Shown: positions 9,029-19,807, counted from the first letter of the stretch. The stretch: 64,000 nt of DNA from Sycon ciliatum (GCF_964019385.1 NC_088654.1:28272631-28336630), one strand, 5' to 3'. Notes: generated by a model not told the origin, from the letters alone. Numbers and translations are program-made.

Positions 9029-11757
9029 TTAAAGGGAAACTGAACGCCAAAAATAAGTATGGCTTATCCGAAGGAGAATTGGGCACTGATTCCGATGAGC
9101 TATGTCTCGAGCCGATCAGAGAAGAGGAACCGTGTCAAATTTCATAAATAACACCTTCCATATTTGGAAATTGGGCTTGATGACGTGCGTACTGCTTAGC
9201 TATCACCATGCTGTGCATGCTCAGCAGTGTAATTGAATGGAAGAAAACAATTACTTTGGTGTTTTGCAGCTCTATTTCGTTCCCTGACGGTAACCAAATC
9301 TAGATGTAGGAATCTGTTGAGCAGGAGAGTGACACATGTCTTCCCGAAGGCTGTTCAGCCTGCAGTGGTGATGAAGAAAACACGAATATCACCCCAAGAT
9401 CGATTGTAGCGAATTGGAAAAATCATGGTGAATTTGCTTCCACTCCAAGGCAATATCGAGGTATGAAGGGTGCTTGTACTGCCTTCCAAAGTGAAGAGGA
9501 GATGAACATGACTTTGCATAGCTGTTGTTCTACGACAACTTACCTACTCTTGCTGGTTCCGTAGTGGCATATTGCAAATTTCGTGGACGAACAACTCGAG
9601 TCACTAGTGGCTAGTGAGCAACACTAACAGGTGAGATTTTTCAATTTGACAAAAAATTGTTCTTGTTTGAGAACAGACGGGTGGCAGTCCTTAGACTCAG
9701 TACGTGTCTCTCTGCGGCTTCTTTCCCTTCATCGATAGGGTTGTGCTTGAAGTCGAAATAAATAGAACATGTGGAACAAAAATCTGATCATGTAATTCGA
9801 ATTTCAATTTCAAAGTATGTGTACATCAAATCACAAAAATTTCAATATGGTGCTGTGCACTGAAAAAGACTGGGAGCTGGCAGCAATGGAAAGGGTAGAA
9901 ACGAAACCAGTAAAGCAGAGTATTCATAAGGTGGAGGGAGTTGAAAACGGGAGACGAGTAGTGAGCATTTCAGTTCGAAGTACTTGGAAGTAGTGTCAAT
10001 AGACAGCATCGTGTTGCATATGTTGTGAATATTGTGCGAATCTAATAATTGGCAGAGGATAGTGATTAAGCAGAGTATTGTTACAATACGAGGTACTTTG
10101 TGAGCAGATAGCAATCAATATCACGACATGGTTTAGACAGGAACTCATAAAAGTCAAGAAATTGATAATCCAAAATTATGATTATTATCCCCTGAGTAGT
10201 ATAATTATTATGGTATTCTCCTGTGTTTACATGCAGAGCCTTGACGTTGCTGGACGAGCGACAACATAAATTACATAAACTTGTAGCTCATAATGTGGGA
10301 TGACTGCCGTATTGCATTGCCAACGCAAACCCATCCTGTGTCAGTGCAGCCATCCAGCAACTTGTACTCCCCGGACCAGATGCTGCTGCAGCTGAACACC
10401 ATGCCGATGGAAAGCCGGGAGTTGATGGCGAAGCATTCTGGTCTGCACAGTACAAGGCAAAGAACAATTATGAATTATAACGCATTGTAATCCTTCCCAC
10501 ACGTCTTTGTAAAAACAAACAAACAGTGCCATTATCACAACACTTGATCAAGCATCTTGATGGAGGTATTTTCCATTGTGCTGGCCCAGCATCTGCATCA
10601 GGAAGACCATGTACACTTACAAGTATCTTGTGTGTGTGTGTGTTTTGTGCGTGCGTGTGTTTGTGTATCCGTCTGTGCACACGTGTGGGTGTGTGGGGGG
10701 GGGTAGACGCATATGTGTATGGGTAGGAGTGTGTGTGTGTGGGGGGGGGGGGGGGGGGTTCACGCACATGTGTATGGATGTGCGCGCTGCATGCGTGTGT
10801 GTCTGTGGGATGGGGTGGGGGTGCACGCACATGTGTACATGTGTGCGCGCAATATAGAATGTGTGTATTGTGTTCGTTAAACACAGGGAGTCCTCCTGAT
10901 TCCATAAACTTTGTGATCATTGTGATTTCATGTGCTTTGTGAAGTTGAAATTCGCAATACATATACTGATGCTTGATTAGATTTATGTTCCACATGTTCT
11001 ATTTATTTTATTTTACTTCAAGCACTTGCACTATCAAGCAGAACCCTACCAATGAAGGGAAAGAAGCAGCAAAGACACGTACTGAGTCTAATGACACTGC
11101 CACCGTCAGTTCTCCAACAAAAACATTTTTTGTCAAATTGAAAAATCTCACCTGTTAGTTAGTGTTGCTCACTAGCCACTAGTGACTCGAGTTGTTCGTC
11201 CACGAAATTTGCAATATGCCACTACGGAACCAGCAAGAGTAGGTAAGTTGGCATAGAACAACAGCTATGCAAAGTCATGTTCATCTCCTCTTCACTTTGG
11301 AAGGCAGTACAAGCACCCTTCATACCTCGATATTGCCTTGGAGTGGAAGCAAATTCACCATGAGTTTTCCAATTCGCTACAATCGATCTTGGGGTAATAT
11401 TCGTGTTTTCTTCAACACCACTGCAGGCTGAACAGCCTTCGGGAAGACATGTGTCACTCTCCTGCTCAACAGATTCCTACATCTAGATTTGGTTACCGTC
11501 AGGGAACGAAATAGAGCTGCAAAACACCAAAGTAATTGTTTTCTTCCATTCAATTACACTGCTGAGCATGCACAGCATGGTGATAGCTAAGCAGTACGCA
11601 CGTCATCAAGCCCAATTTCCAAATATGGAAGGTGTTATTTATGAAATTTGACACGGTTCCTCTTCTCTGATCGGCTCGAGACATAGCTCATCGGAATCAG
11701 TGCCCAATTCTCCTTCGGATAAGCCATACTTATTTTTGGCGTTCAGTTTCCCTTTAA
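9029..11757. mobile_element. non-autonomous Kolobok/T2-type element with ~650-bp inverted repeats and TTAA duplications
   Basis: TTAA at 9029-9032 and 11754-11757 flanks a 2721-bp unit whose ends read TTAA-AGGGAAACTGAACGCC and its reverse complement. Long inverted repeats run from about 9033-9660 and 11100-11753 with few mismatches. The TTAAAGGRR terminus matches the T2/Kolobok signature known from Xenopus T2-MITEs. There is no transposase; the interior has a GT-rich tract (10626-10860), poly-G and only short frames. It split a DIRS RT reading frame, and leaving one TTAA at the site restores colinearity of the flanks, so the duplication assignment is strong. Confidence 0.85.
10626..10860. repeat. 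GT-rich low-complexity tract with G-runs
   Basis: Interrupted (GT)n with G-runs at about 10694-10704 and 10741-10758. Frames through it are Val/Cys/Gly strings without coding character. Confidence 0.9.
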
Positions 11758-12130
11758 AGTTTTGCAAATGCTTGTTTACATATCTCAAGTCCACAATGAG
11801 TCGTAGCTTCTTGCCGTTGTTCACAATGCCTAACGGACTGGTGACTACACCATCCTCCCTTTTTACTTATTGAATGCAACCCTGGTTCAGCAGACTTTCC
11901 ACCGAGTCACAAACAAACTCGGCATTCTCACATGCACTGCGGTGGTTTGTAAATTCTCTTGCACGCGGGACCTCTATGAAGGGCAGTGCGTATCCATGCA
12001 ATACTATGGTTTGAATAAACCTAGATGCCCCCATCATGCGCCAAAATTGCATACATTTAGCTAGGCTACCTACTTGAACATCTTGAACACCAACTTCATG
12101 CACATCCCACCCACCATCAGCCTCCATCAA
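11758..12130 (-). pseudogene. N-terminal part of the DIRS reverse transcriptase
   Basis: Minus-strand sequence encodes the RT palm entry, with SPLGIV followed by KKLRLIVDLRYVNKHL, typical of DIRS RTs, preceded by an N-terminal stretch (12130-11867). An in-frame TAA near 11865 separates the two. Its continuation is at 9028 on the far side of the 2.7-kb TTAA-flanked insertion. The piece is thus doubly broken. Confidence 0.8.
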
Positions 12131-12192
12131 ATAAGAATCAACATCTCTTTCTTCATCGGCATGAATTGGTGCAACAACAGCAGGCTTATTTT

Positions 12193-12528
12193 CTAGCAGC
12201 GGGTACAGAATCTGACGAAGTGGTCAGCGCTGCTGCAGCGGTGGCACACAGGCCTGGGGGGTCTGGGGGGGAACTGCTGGGGCAGGGGTTGCTGTGACGC
12301 CCGGCGTGAAGGGGATTGGGGAATTGCCCCAGCTCCTGGACGAGGTGGCTGGGGCACTGCCACGAAAGGGCTCAGCCTAACATTAACAGTGGGGGCTCTT
12401 TGCTTCGTGCTTTGAATCGCAGCGATTAGCTTTTTCGACTTTTCGGAGGACGACAGGATGTCGACCAGCTCACCCCCCTCTTGAAACCTGCTGGCCGCCT
12501 CGTGGCCATGCACATCCGCCACCACCAA
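12193..12528 (-). pseudogene. DIRS gag C-terminal part with zinc knuckle
   Basis: A 110-residue open stretch without an ATG. It begins with helical sequence, has a Pro/Arg/Gln-rich middle and ends in a CCHC-type knuckle (CHRCSSADHFVRFC, C-x2-C-x4-H-x4-C), as in retroelement gag proteins. A stop just upstream and a different frame from the gag piece at 12557-13066 suggest one disrupted gag gene. It precedes the RT on the same strand. Confidence 0.65.
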
Positions 12529-12556
12529 CCATTCTTGTCAAGCAGACAGCAACGAC

Positions 12557-13066
12557 TCACCTCTTCTGAGAGAGACTTCGGCCACCCTTCAGCTTCCGCA
12601 GGTCCCGCCTGGTCTTCTTGAGTTGGCGTTGCAGCTGCTCATTCAGGCTGTGCTGCACTTCATAAGACCTTGTCTTCCACTTTCGCGCTGACATCGAGGT
12701 GGAGGATCTTCGCGACTTCTTCAATTTTTTGAATTTTTTGGTTTTTCTTTTCCGGCGGGAGTCATCCGACGAGTCAGACGAATCTGATGACGAGGACGAT
12801 GAAGAAGATGATGACGAAGAAGATGAAGACGACGATGGCACAGAAACATTACGGCGTTTACGCTTGGACGAGGACGACTCATGTCCCCGTTCCAGCTGTC
12901 CCTCGAGGAGCCTGATTCTCAGGGCGCTCTCTTCCTTTTCCGCCTCAAACTTCTCCCTCATTGCATTGAGCTCCACGGTCAGCTGCGCTGCCGAGGGGGC
13001 CTTGGATTTTTTCCTTGGAGGTACCAGCTGCGCTGCCGAGGGGGCCTTGGATTTCCTTGGAGGCAT
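12557..13066 (-). CDS. DIRS-like ORF1/gag N-terminal protein
   Basis: 169 residues from ATG 13066 (start MPPRKSK) to the stop at 12557. It opens with two tandem copies of a PPRK(K)SKAPSAAQL module, then has a short coiled-coil-like Glu/Leu stretch, a poly-Ser/Asp block, a strongly basic Lys/Arg segment and another helical segment. The composition is typical of a nucleic-acid-binding ORF1. Its place upstream of a zinc-knuckle piece and DIRS RT on the same strand makes it the gag start. There is no database-level identification. The reverse-strand acidic frame over the same bases is a shadow. Confidence 0.6.
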   Translation of the reverse strand: MPPRKSKAPSAAQLVPPRKKSKAPSAAQLTVELNAMREKFEAEKEESALRIRLLEGQLERGHESSSSKRKRRNVSVPSSSSSSSSSSSSSSSSSDSSDSSDDSRRKRKTKKFKKLKKSRRSSTSMSARKWKTRSYEVQHSLNEQLQRQLKKTRRDLRKLKGGRSLSQKR

Positions 13067-13119
13067 AACGGAAAGGCAGGTAGATCTACGACTGATGAAA
13101 TCAAGGGAGTCCAGAAAAA

Positions 13120-13265
13120 AGGCAACCAGCTTGCAAAACAAGAAAACAAAAGAAAAACCTCCTTAGCAATACGTAATGGCGTAGTATGCAGCCTCGGTTT
13201 TTCATTCAACTTTGTTTTACCCACTTACCTTGAGCACTTACCTTGAGCACCCTGTAAAAAGGCGT
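13120..13265 (-). repeat. DIRS-like terminal direct repeat (A1)
   Basis: Direct repeat of 1150-1256 at the gag end of the element. It contains an extra tandem copy of ccttgagcactta-like sequence (about 13226-13250). The adjoining 13120-13150 bases also recur at about 1780-1802. Taken as the upstream terminal repeat of the DIRS-like element. Confidence 0.55.
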
Positions 13266-13848
13266 ATTGTCTGCAGGGATTGCCCTAGTAAAATAATAAA
13301 TACAATACAAATAGAACAACTCCTATTTGTGCTGGCCCTGACTAATAGCGAAAGCACATGAGAAACTGGTTGCCTGGAGCAATGACGGAAGAAACGCTGA
13401 TGTGATCTCACTCGGGTAAGGGATAATGTGAAACCGCGAAGCAGTCAGGGTCTTGCTTCTCAGCCTATGCTATATGCCGCTGCCAATCTGCTGTTGGGTA
13501 GGGCGCTCTATTGCTATTGCCTCTGTTAGGAGCACCTTCTCTGTGATGTGGGATAAGGAAGGCGGAATTTCCCAGTACAAAGGCAAATCAATGTTGCCAG
13601 TGTCAGTATGCCCAGGTGGTTGATAAGGGGTTTTCATAACTACGTTCCTTGGCCCTTGGGCCCCATTGCTGTTGTTGCTAGGTTGCATATGCCAGGTATT
13701 GGCCTTTCATCTCACAATAGTTGAGGGTCAGCAGCAATGCAACAATGACTATGTGGTGGAAGGAGCATGCAATGCTGCAGTGCAAGTGCAATATGCAGAC
13801 ATCACTTCGAGTACATGCTTTTCTCTAGTTTAGCACTGTAGCACACAC

Positions 13849-13986
13849 TTAGCTCTCCTTCTTCTTCTTTTGAGATGCCTTAGCCTTGACAAAGTATCTC
13901 TGCGGTCCAGAATTATTTGGCTCTGGGAAGCAACACTCAACACTGTAAACGAATGGCGAGAAGAAGGACTCATCCCCGAATGGTTT
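13849..13986 (-). CDS. candidate terminal exon of an unrecognised gene
   Basis: On the minus strand, a CTAAC branch-point-like motif and an acceptor (cgacacag) precede an open 45-codon stretch that ends at TAA (13849-13851). The reading begins KPFGDESFFSPFVYSVECC and ends in a lysine-rich tail (KAKASQKKKKES). It has the composition of a real protein C-terminus, not low complexity. It fits as the last exon of the gene whose first exon is at 14352-14453, but the connection is inferred. I do not recognise the family. Confidence 0.35.
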   Translation of the reverse strand, partial: KPFGDESFFSPFVYSVECCFPEPNNSGPQRYFVKAKASQKKKKES

Positions 13987-14056
13987 CTGTGTCGGGCGTT
14001 AGGTACCTTTCTCGATTCTGAAGATGCTGGAGTACAGCACTAGCAGAAACACCACA

Positions 14057-14255
14057 TAGCTAATCCTCCGAGCGATGGGTCCAGGCCTCGGCGGGAAATT
14101 CTGCGTCTGTTTTTTTCTTCACGGGAGAAGCAGCTTCTTCTGTTCCCGATGCAGATGGTGTCAAGGTATTTGCTGCTGTAGCGACCAGTGAAGGAGGAAC
14201 GGATTTTCATCGCCCTTTCGCTGCTCGGCGCCGACTGCCATCATTGTCCCCTGTC
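14057..14255 (-). pseudogene. candidate middle exon with an internal stop
   Basis: Minus-strand sequence after an acceptor-like gagcctag (exon start about 14255) reads in one frame: a short basic segment (SRRRAAKGR), a TGA, then about 47 hydrophilic residues (including ANTLTPSASGTEEAASPVKK) to a TAG near 14058. Either this is a decayed exon, or my frame or splice choice is wrong. It lies between the better-supported first and last exons. Confidence 0.25.
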
Positions 14256-14351
14256 CTAGGCTCTGGGGCGTTGGGAATAAAATAAAATCTTTCGGTCTTA
14301 CCTCTGCAACAAAATCATCTCGCTTTCAATCTAGAGGTATCTCTCACTCAC

Positions 14352-14453
14352 GTAAGTCTTCAGCTGAGCAAAAGTCCATCTAGCAATCGTTTCGCCCACA
14401 GGTGGGTTCGCAAAACGAGAAGCAATTGCTGGTGTACTATTTCTTGCTGCCAT
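14352..14453 (-). CDS. candidate first exon, divergent from the NLR gene
   Basis: ATG at 14453 (minus) opens exactly 34 codons, beginning MAARNSTPAIASRFANPP and ending QLKTY, followed at once by a consensus donor GTGAGT (14351-14346). The start lies 446 bp from the NLR start codon on the opposite strand, so the two could share a bidirectional promoter. The protein is unrecognised. Support comes from the ATG context, the open frame and the splice donor. Confidence 0.4.
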
Positions 14454-14898
14454 ATCCGGGTATCAAAATGAAAAATTGAAAGCAAACTATGCACAAAGGT
14501 TTCAGAGTTCCTTTTCTCTATCCGAAAATTTTCTCCGACGGAATGCTACAATGCGGTAACAGTGGAACTGCATGCATTCCATTCATGCACGTGCAGCACC
14601 TGATCGCGTAAGCGCGCAACAAGCCTAAAATCCGTGTACTTTGCACATCCCGTGCACTTGACAAGCTAATCCTGGGCGCATCAATCGCATGCCCTCTCAA
14701 CTTTTCGAGCGCTTTAATATTTGGCATAATATCTGACATCTATTTAGTTGATGGATCGAGCTCGAGCGCTCTGCTTCGATGCAAAAAAACTTCAAACAAG
14801 AGTTGATCAGTGATTGTGACTGTGATTTCTGCATTACTGTAATTATTATGTAGATGATGAAGACACGATCGATACTCAGAATCCCTTGAGGACTGACG
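14454..14898. promoter_or_regulatory. intergenic/5' leader region upstream of the NLR gene
   Basis: From about 14760 to the ATG the sequence is nearly identical to 59620-59756 upstream of the second NLR copy, so leader and promoter-proximal DNA were duplicated with the gene. No clear TATA box is seen. Confidence 0.5.
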
Positions 14899-17631
14899 AT
14901 GGCGGAGGATCACAAATTACCAGCGTCTCTCCTGAAGGCGCAGACACGATTGCGTGATGCAGTCAAGGATCGTGGTGTGCAGATCAGCGGGGGTTTAGGA
15001 ACAGATAGGGAAATAGCTTTGAGCGAGCTCTTTGTCAATCTTACTCTGCTGACGAAGGAAGAAGTAGAAACACTTTTCAAGAGCGAGTCGTTCTTTTCCT
15101 CCGAATCTGAGAGAGCACGCCAGCTAGATGCTATCAGAGCAGCTCAGGATGGAAAGTCCGCAAAGATACGTGGCATTGAGCTTAGCGAGATCTTCTCTGA
15201 CACAGGTAGCGATAGTGCAAAGGACCAAGCAAGTGCCAGCGGAGTAGTTGATTCCGAATGTGGACTTCTGTCTCGTACCGCTAGCAATGTTTCCATCGGA
15301 GTGAAAAAGAATAACGTGCTTGCGTTTGGCAGTGCAGGCAGTGGCAAATCTACAATCTTCCTTCTAATGCTGGAATACCTGTGGGCTATAGATTCGCTGT
15401 TGAAGGAGAAGATTAATCTTGTCTTGGCTGTTGAGTTACGACGTGCTGAGGTGCGATCTGCAACTAACCTGTGTGAGTTGCTGGCTGCTCGATTCGACAG
15501 GTTGGACATGGAACAAGATGAGCTGGAGGAGATAGCTCGCTACTTTCGCCGTCATCCGTCACGTCTCTGTGTTGTGTTTGACGGCATGGACGAATGCAGC
15601 CTGGAGAAATGTAGCCCGTACATGCAAGACATGCTGTTGAGGGAACGCAGTGTTGATATGCATGTGGTGGTCACATCTCGACCATGCGCCGATGCTTACA
15701 AGTTAAGCCAATGTGGAAAGTACCATCAACAACTGGAGGTTATCGGATTCTCACAAGAGAACGTGAAGACGTACGTGAGAAAAGTGGTGGGCGGAAAACA
15801 AGCGGAGGAGATGCTGGAGAAGCTGCATGCACAGCCGGACACGCTAGCATTGATGGGAACTCCATTATTTGCTGCTCTGGCATGTGAACTATACCACAGC
15901 GGACTCGGCTTGGCAAAATCCAGCACGGCATTGTACGAGTCGCTACTTCTACGTGTCTTGGAGCGGAATGCAGGAAAGTTGCACAAGTCGTTCGCCGAGG
16001 TGGACGGACAGGAGATGAAGTTGCTGTACGAGGTCTCCCGCTTTGCACTTGCAATGTTGTCGGTGCAAAAGGTCGTGTTCAGCGAGTCGGAAGTCAAAAG
16101 CGCCGGTTTAAGTGATGCCGCTCTTCAGCTTGGACTCCTGATCGCTTACAAAGACGGCAGCTCGACTGAGAACCGACAGTATCGCTTCGCTCACCTGTCC
16201 CTACAGGAGTTCATGTCGGCATGGTATCTGTCACGCGAAGTGCTGAAGGACGAGCATGACGCGGCATGGCTGGTGAAGAGAGTCGGTCATTACAGTGGTC
16301 ACATGACAATGTTCTGGCGCTTCGTCATTACACTGTTACCGCGCAAGCCCTCGTTCGTCATCATAGAGCATATCTGGCGGCTAATCTGTGGGGAGCGCCT
16401 ATCGTCGACATCGGACACTGCCGACTCTCGTCTTGTGGCTGACATTGTCAGCTACTCCCATCGCAAAACTGCACGTCCGGGTCTTGAAAGGATGCAGTCC
16501 ACGCTTCGTGCAACGCTAACGTATGAGAAAATGAAAGAACTGGCCTACAAGCTGCTGGACGAGACGTGCGGTGAGGGCAACGGCTGCCAACGTGTCGAGA
16601 GCGCTTTGCCACGGGGGAGAGAGTTGACGGATGAACTATTTCTGTCAACTCTCATCGATGTGTGGAAGAAGGAGGCAGTAGATCCCAACACGAAAATATT
16701 CCTCACTGCTGTGCGCAACGTCAATCCCGTCGCGGCATTTCAATGCGAGCGTATGATGCGTCCGAGCACCAAGACACCGGTCCCATCATCAACTGAGGAC
16801 GCTTCTGCCTTTGCTATGCCTGCAGTTCGTCCAGCGCAGTCGACCGAGGAGCGATGCTATCTGGTTCATCTTCTGGTGGCTCATCATGAGCACTGCGGGT
16901 ATCAAGGTGCGTCCTGTGATGGTCATTGTTCATTCTTTTCACAAGTGTTTCACAAAGGCATTAGCTTTCACTCTGTACGGCTATCTCTTTTTGATTGTGT
17001 ATCTATTGGGCAATTTCTAAGCACACATTATTGCTTTGATAGCAGTACCATTAATCTCGGTTTTTCTCACTGTGGTAATGCTGGTCTGCGAAGCATTGCT
17101 GCTGGTCTGTCTCAATGCAAGGGTGTACGCACGCTAGATCTTGCCTACAATGCATGTGACGATGGCAGTATACTGTCGTCCATCATTCAGTCTTTGTCAG
17201 GCAGTCTAGTGGATGTCTATGTGAATGGTAATCCTGTAGATAGTGATGGTATTGTATCAGTGTGTAAAGCATTGTCTACTTGTTCTAAGCTGAGTGTGGC
17301 CCGTGTGCCTTACCCATTCACTCTCTGTGACCGTGATGGTGTAGGTGTTCTGTCACACACATTCACTCTCCATGGTGATGGTGCAGGTATTGTCCCTCTG
17401 TCATATGTTAGTGAAGTTGTTGAGTCATGCCCTAACCTGTGTGAGCTGGAAGCACGGGGGTATGGTTTCCAGTATGATGATGATTGTTTGGAAAGGTTTG
17501 TGAGAGCTGTTCAGTCTCTTGCTCTGTTGCATACACTACGGGTTTCACACTGTGGTCAGAATGCCATTTTGTTGTCCCGGCTTGAGCAGCTTGTCCTTGA
17601 CCCTACCTGTACCCTGTCCTCACTTTGGTGA
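14899..17631 (+). CDS. NACHT-LRR (NLR-like) receptor
   Basis: A single uninterrupted ORF of 910 residues. An N-terminal helical region of about 130 residues (no CARD, death or TIR domain recognised) contains the pre-NACHT phrase ALSELFVNLTLL. The NACHT domain has Walker A GSAGSGKST (residues 144-152), Walker B CVVFDGMDE (around 228) and a sensor-like VTSRP near 258. A helical/winged region follows, with HLSLQEFMSAWYLS, a motif typical of animal NLRs. From about residue 710 there are leucine-rich repeats of ribonuclease-inhibitor type (LRSIAAGLSQC, VRTLDLAYN, LVDVYVNGNPV). NLRs are cytosolic sensors that oligomerise through NACHT; the ligand is unknown. A paralog starts at 59757, suggesting an expanding family. 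No introns interrupt the coding region. Confidence 0.9.
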   Translation: MAEDHKLPASLLKAQTRLRDAVKDRGVQISGGLGTDREIALSELFVNLTLLTKEEVETLFKSESFFSSESERARQLDAIRAAQDGKSAKIRGIELSEIFSDTGSDSAKDQASASGVVDSECGLLSRTASNVSIGVKKNNVLAFGSAGSGKSTIFLLMLEYLWAIDSLLKEKINLVLAVELRRAEVRSATNLCELLAARFDRLDMEQDELEEIARYFRRHPSRLCVVFDGMDECSLEKCSPYMQDMLLRERSVDMHVVVTSRPCADAYKLSQCGKYHQQLEVIGFSQENVKTYVRKVVGGKQAEEMLEKLHAQPDTLALMGTPLFAALACELYHSGLGLAKSSTALYESLLLRVLERNAGKLHKSFAEVDGQEMKLLYEVSRFALAMLSVQKVVFSESEVKSAGLSDAALQLGLLIAYKDGSSTENRQYRFAHLSLQEFMSAWYLSREVLKDEHDAAWLVKRVGHYSGHMTMFWRFVITLLPRKPSFVIIEHIWRLICGERLSSTSDTADSRLVADIVSYSHRKTARPGLERMQSTLRATLTYEKMKELAYKLLDETCGEGNGCQRVESALPRGRELTDELFLSTLIDVWKKEAVDPNTKIFLTAVRNVNPVAAFQCERMMRPSTKTPVPSSTEDASAFAMPAVRPAQSTEERCYLVHLLVAHHEHCGYQGASCDGHCSFFSQVFHKGISFHSVRLSLFDCVSIGQFLSTHYCFDSSTINLGFSHCGNAGLRSIAAGLSQCKGVRTLDLAYNACDDGSILSSIIQSLSGSLVDVYVNGNPVDSDGIVSVCKALSTCSKLSVARVPYPFTLCDRDGVGVLSHTFTLHGDGAGIVPLSYVSEVVESCPNLCELEARGYGFQYDDDCLERFVRAVQSLALLHTLRVSHCGQNAILLSRLEQLVLDPTCTLSSLW

Positions 17632-19229
17632 TTGTAGTGACTGTGTTTGTACTTTGTGTACATTATGTGAGTGGGTAGATGATTAGTTTCCTGATTCGTC
17701 TCTTGAGCACAGACCGGCAGCAGCAGCAAAGCCTAGACCAGTTCTTTTTTTCTACCTATCTAATGTACATAGAGAAGACACTACTGTCGTCAAACTTGAA
17801 TTTTCATTTTTCTATTGAATGAAATAATTTCCATGTCTATACCCCACTCTCGTAGTACAACCACTGTAGAGAATACATTGTATTTTTTCTTAGTAGCTCT
17901 GCTTATAACAATCTCTTTTCCCCGAGTGTGTGTTTTTTCTTGAGTATTTTTGCTGTTCATGAACTCGTATCTGGCTGACTAATCACGGCCAAGTTGTAAT
18001 ATTATAATGTACAAATGTAATACCAACCCTAGGTCTAATCCGCTGATGATCAAATTAAATGTGCTGAGCCTGTCTTTTGACATTGTGTGATACTGGACTG
18101 TGTGCGCATGTGGGTGCACATGAGCAAGCGTTTCTGTTGGGTGCGGGTGGGGTGCGCGCGCATGTGTGTGTTTGTGTGTGTGTGTAGCAGCTAGTTCGGT
18201 TGGTGGGTACGCTTCTGCCAAATGGTGTTGGGTCTGTGACCAACAGGCTGGGCTGCTTGAAGGTGTAATGTTGTACCTGCCACCTTTATTGGTTCCAGGG
18301 TTCATATAATTTCTATTTGAAGAATGTTATAACAAGACAAACTGTCCGCTATGTTACACTCTGGTGCTGAATCTCACTGTTGAGAACAAACTGATATACT
18401 GTGAAGAACGAGGAATCTCTGTGAACTACGAAACTCTGAAAATACAAGCAAAACTCTGAGCTGCGAAATAACAATTGCAAGCAGCGCGAGCAAACTCTAG
18501 ACTGACTCTACCTCTCGTAGGTCTTACTCGACATCAGTAGGTCTAAGTAACTCTAACAAACAAACTCTACATCTAACAAATATAGCACGGAACATGTGAA
18601 TATAAGGAGCTGATTGCAAGCAGCGCCAGCCAAAGTGCAGCGATGCAAAGAGACACGGAGAGCAGGAAAGCGCTCCGAAGGAGACGCAAAGGAAACATGA
18701 GCGCTCGCAACAGTCCCGAGTCACGAAGGAAGTGCAGTGCAGTGACAGGTACGGGAAAACAAAAGAGTGCGGTAGCCGTGTCAAATGCATTGATTGGTGA
18801 ATGACTGAAAACTTACCCACCGTACTGGAGCCAGCAGAAAAGGGTATCAATGCACACTGGATTCAGTCATGTGGTCATCAGGTCATGCGTGACCATGGTG
18901 ACATACTACACACGGTGTAAGGCTACAGATTCATGCAAGTACATAACCATGCTCTACTGCAGAGATGGAGTATTCCAGCACATATCCTCCTTCACTCAGG
19001 AGTGGCGGGTAAAATGCGCCAACGAGTGAGTACAACTACTATGCTAAGATACTAAGCAAAAAACTAAGAACATTGCTAACATGTTATTATGGTTATTATG
19101 AATTACACAGCACAGTTTGTCTGGTTAAACATCACTGTCTTACTGATCTGCATCCAGCAAGGGGACAAGGTGGTGAATAGATCGGCAATAGACTTTGCCG
19201 CCTACGGTGACGTCGACCACACGGACTAT
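17632..19229. other. intergenic region, no gene seen
   Basis: Follows the NLR stop codon. It contains AT-rich 3' flank, a GT-rich stretch (about 18090-18185) and short degenerate ctctac-type runs (18495-18580). No convincing ORF, RNA gene or complete repeat boundary. Confidence 0.5.
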
Positions 19230-19747
19230 TGTAGTGCATATTCACGAACATTCTACAGTCCATGCACACGTGACATTACGCAATGATTGCATAGGCAAAT
19301 TCTAGTTACTTCCCTTTTGATTACGTAGTGATTACATCACTTACACATTACCCATTTGCCACATCGAGCGTATGACGTTTTTCCATGTTCTTTCTCTCTT
19401 GCATGTCATGATGCAATACTGATTGCACCTACATGATGCAATACTGATTGCACCTACATGATGCAATACTGATTGCACCTACATGATGCAATACTGCATT
19501 GTACTTACATCAGCAATTGCAATTCTCATGACCACATCCGTTTCCTTCTTGCACTTTCTACCGCAACGCACAATTGCTAACGCTTCTCTCTCTACCCTAT
19601 ATAAGCTGCATTCGCTTGCATATTATTCAGATCAATCGTAATCTTTTCCATTCCGACTCAACTTGAATTAGTGCTTTCTTAGTTGTAATAAAACGTTGTG
19701 TTCCACGACCCGTTGCACGGCTGAGTTGAATCTAGCGAAGCACTAAA
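19230..19747 (+). repeat. 5' LTR of Ty3/gypsy element 1 (518 bp)
   Basis: Starts TGTAGTGCATATTC and ends GCACTAAA directly before the primer-binding site. U3 contains about 3.6 copies of a 25-bp repeat (atgatgcaatactgattgca plus cctac) at 19407-19495, possible enhancer units. A TATA box lies at 19598-19605 (TATATAAG) and a polyadenylation signal AATAAA at about 19687-19692. The matching 3' LTR is only 185 bp. Confidence 0.9.
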
Positions 19748-19748
19748 T

Positions 19749-19766
19749 TGGTGACCCCGACGTGAT
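19749..19766 (+). other. primer-binding site complementary to tRNA-Trp
   Basis: TGGTGACCCCGACGTGAT is complementary over 18 nt to the 3' end of eukaryotic tRNA-Trp including CCA (family knowledge). It begins 2 nt after the 5' LTR. Minus-strand synthesis would be primed here. Confidence 0.85.
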
Positions 19767-19807
19767 CGATTTCCGACCTGATTCAACGTTCTGTGCAATT
19801 TTTAGAA

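Noticed and set aside
12699..13166. Acidic plus-strand ORF opposite the DIRS gag
   Set aside because: It is the complement of the Ser/Lys-rich gag; the Glu/Asp run mirrors the serine codon run.
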